Assembly: GCA_016870695.1 (NCBI GenBank) | Contig: VGAV01000188.1 | Location: 1-5,448, forward strand | DNA: 5,448 bases | Direction: 5' to 3' | DNA from: Actinomycetota bacterium | Lineage (GTDB): Bacteria > Actinomycetota > Actinomycetes > Actinomycetales > Microbacteriaceae | Shown: one piece after another, positions 5,391 through 5,448 of the stretch | Layout of the letters: each line of letters opens with the position of its first letter | Numbering within the stretch: position 1 is the stretch's first letter | Made by a program: the position numbers and the translations under genes | Notes under the pieces: model-generated | Seen by the model: the letters and a program-made list of their open reading frames with translations, nothing else | Database searches by the model: none | Told to the model about the DNA's origin: nothing

Positions 5391-5448
5391 TGACTTGCCC
5401 CATATGCACGCAGAGCGCGGGGCCCGGCGTACATCTGCGCCAACTCAG
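5391..5448. repeat. Palindromic intergenic repeat, copy 2 (reaches window end)
   Basis: The second copy is 73 bases downstream of the first in the same orientation, with a 15-base spacer (5376-5390) unrelated to the unit. The copies match at 53 of 58 positions. All five differences lie in the left arm and adjacent loop (5403, 5407, 5412, 5413, 5415), while the last 33 bases are identical. Its arms (5391-5411 and 5427-5447) match at 16 of 21 positions. The window stops at the last base of this copy, so a longer array cannot be excluded. Confidence 0.85.

Noticed and set aside
5318..5448. CRISPR array
   Set aside because: There are only two units, the repeats are 58 bases with 15-base spacing, and the copies differ at five positions. 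CRISPR repeats are usually shorter than their sum here, with spacers of about 30 bases, and no cas gene is present.
5318..5448. Integron attC sites
   Set aside because: The imperfect palindromes and spacing prompted the idea, but no proper GTTRRRY/RYYYAAC core pair is present at the arm ends, and no integrase or cassette structure is visible.

Overview
The window is very GC-rich DNA (roughly 70% G+C by eye, with nearly every codon ending in G or C). Its TAnnnT-like -10 elements, AAGGAG/GAGGAG ribosome sites and protein styles fit a high-GC actinobacterium. A member of the Microbacteriaceae (Microbacterium-like) is my best guess, from general familiarity rather than a search.

Left edge (1-139): the last 22 codons of an unidentified rightward gene, then a 70-base convergent intergenic space with GC-rich inverted repeats that probably ends transcription from both sides. 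Centre-left (140-2301, minus strand): a two-component system. An OmpR/PhoB-type response regulator comes first and overlaps a membrane sensor histidine kinase by 4 bases (ATGA). Middle (about 2302-2434): a divergent control region. It holds a perfect 9-base direct repeat with an 11-base period, placed where the -35 region of the rightward promoter should lie. Centre-right (2435-4637, plus strand): a two-gene ABC transporter operon, a MacB/FtsX-type permease followed by its ATPase 31 bases later. It ends at a perfect 14-bp hairpin (4646-4683). Right (4721-5297): a separately promoted SRPBCC-fold protein. Right edge (5318-5448): two 58-base copies of a palindromic intergenic repeat, 73 bases apart; the second reaches the window end.

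The four central genes form a recognisable kind of module. The kinase has a sizeable extracytoplasmic sensor and probably detects an envelope signal. The regulator probably binds the direct repeat and switches on the divergent transporter, possibly also its own operon. The transporter would then export or extract a substrate at the membrane. The substrate cannot be read from the sequence; antimicrobial peptide or envelope-stress export is the general precedent for MacB-like pumps. No separate membrane-fusion (MacA/HlyD) protein is encoded here, as is common in Gram-positive bacteria.

I see no clear new multi-gene system. The least explained structure is the repeat at the right edge. Each copy is a long imperfect hairpin whose two arms differ, in the first copy, only by C/G swaps, so the window holds four near-copies of one 21-base unit in alternating orientation.
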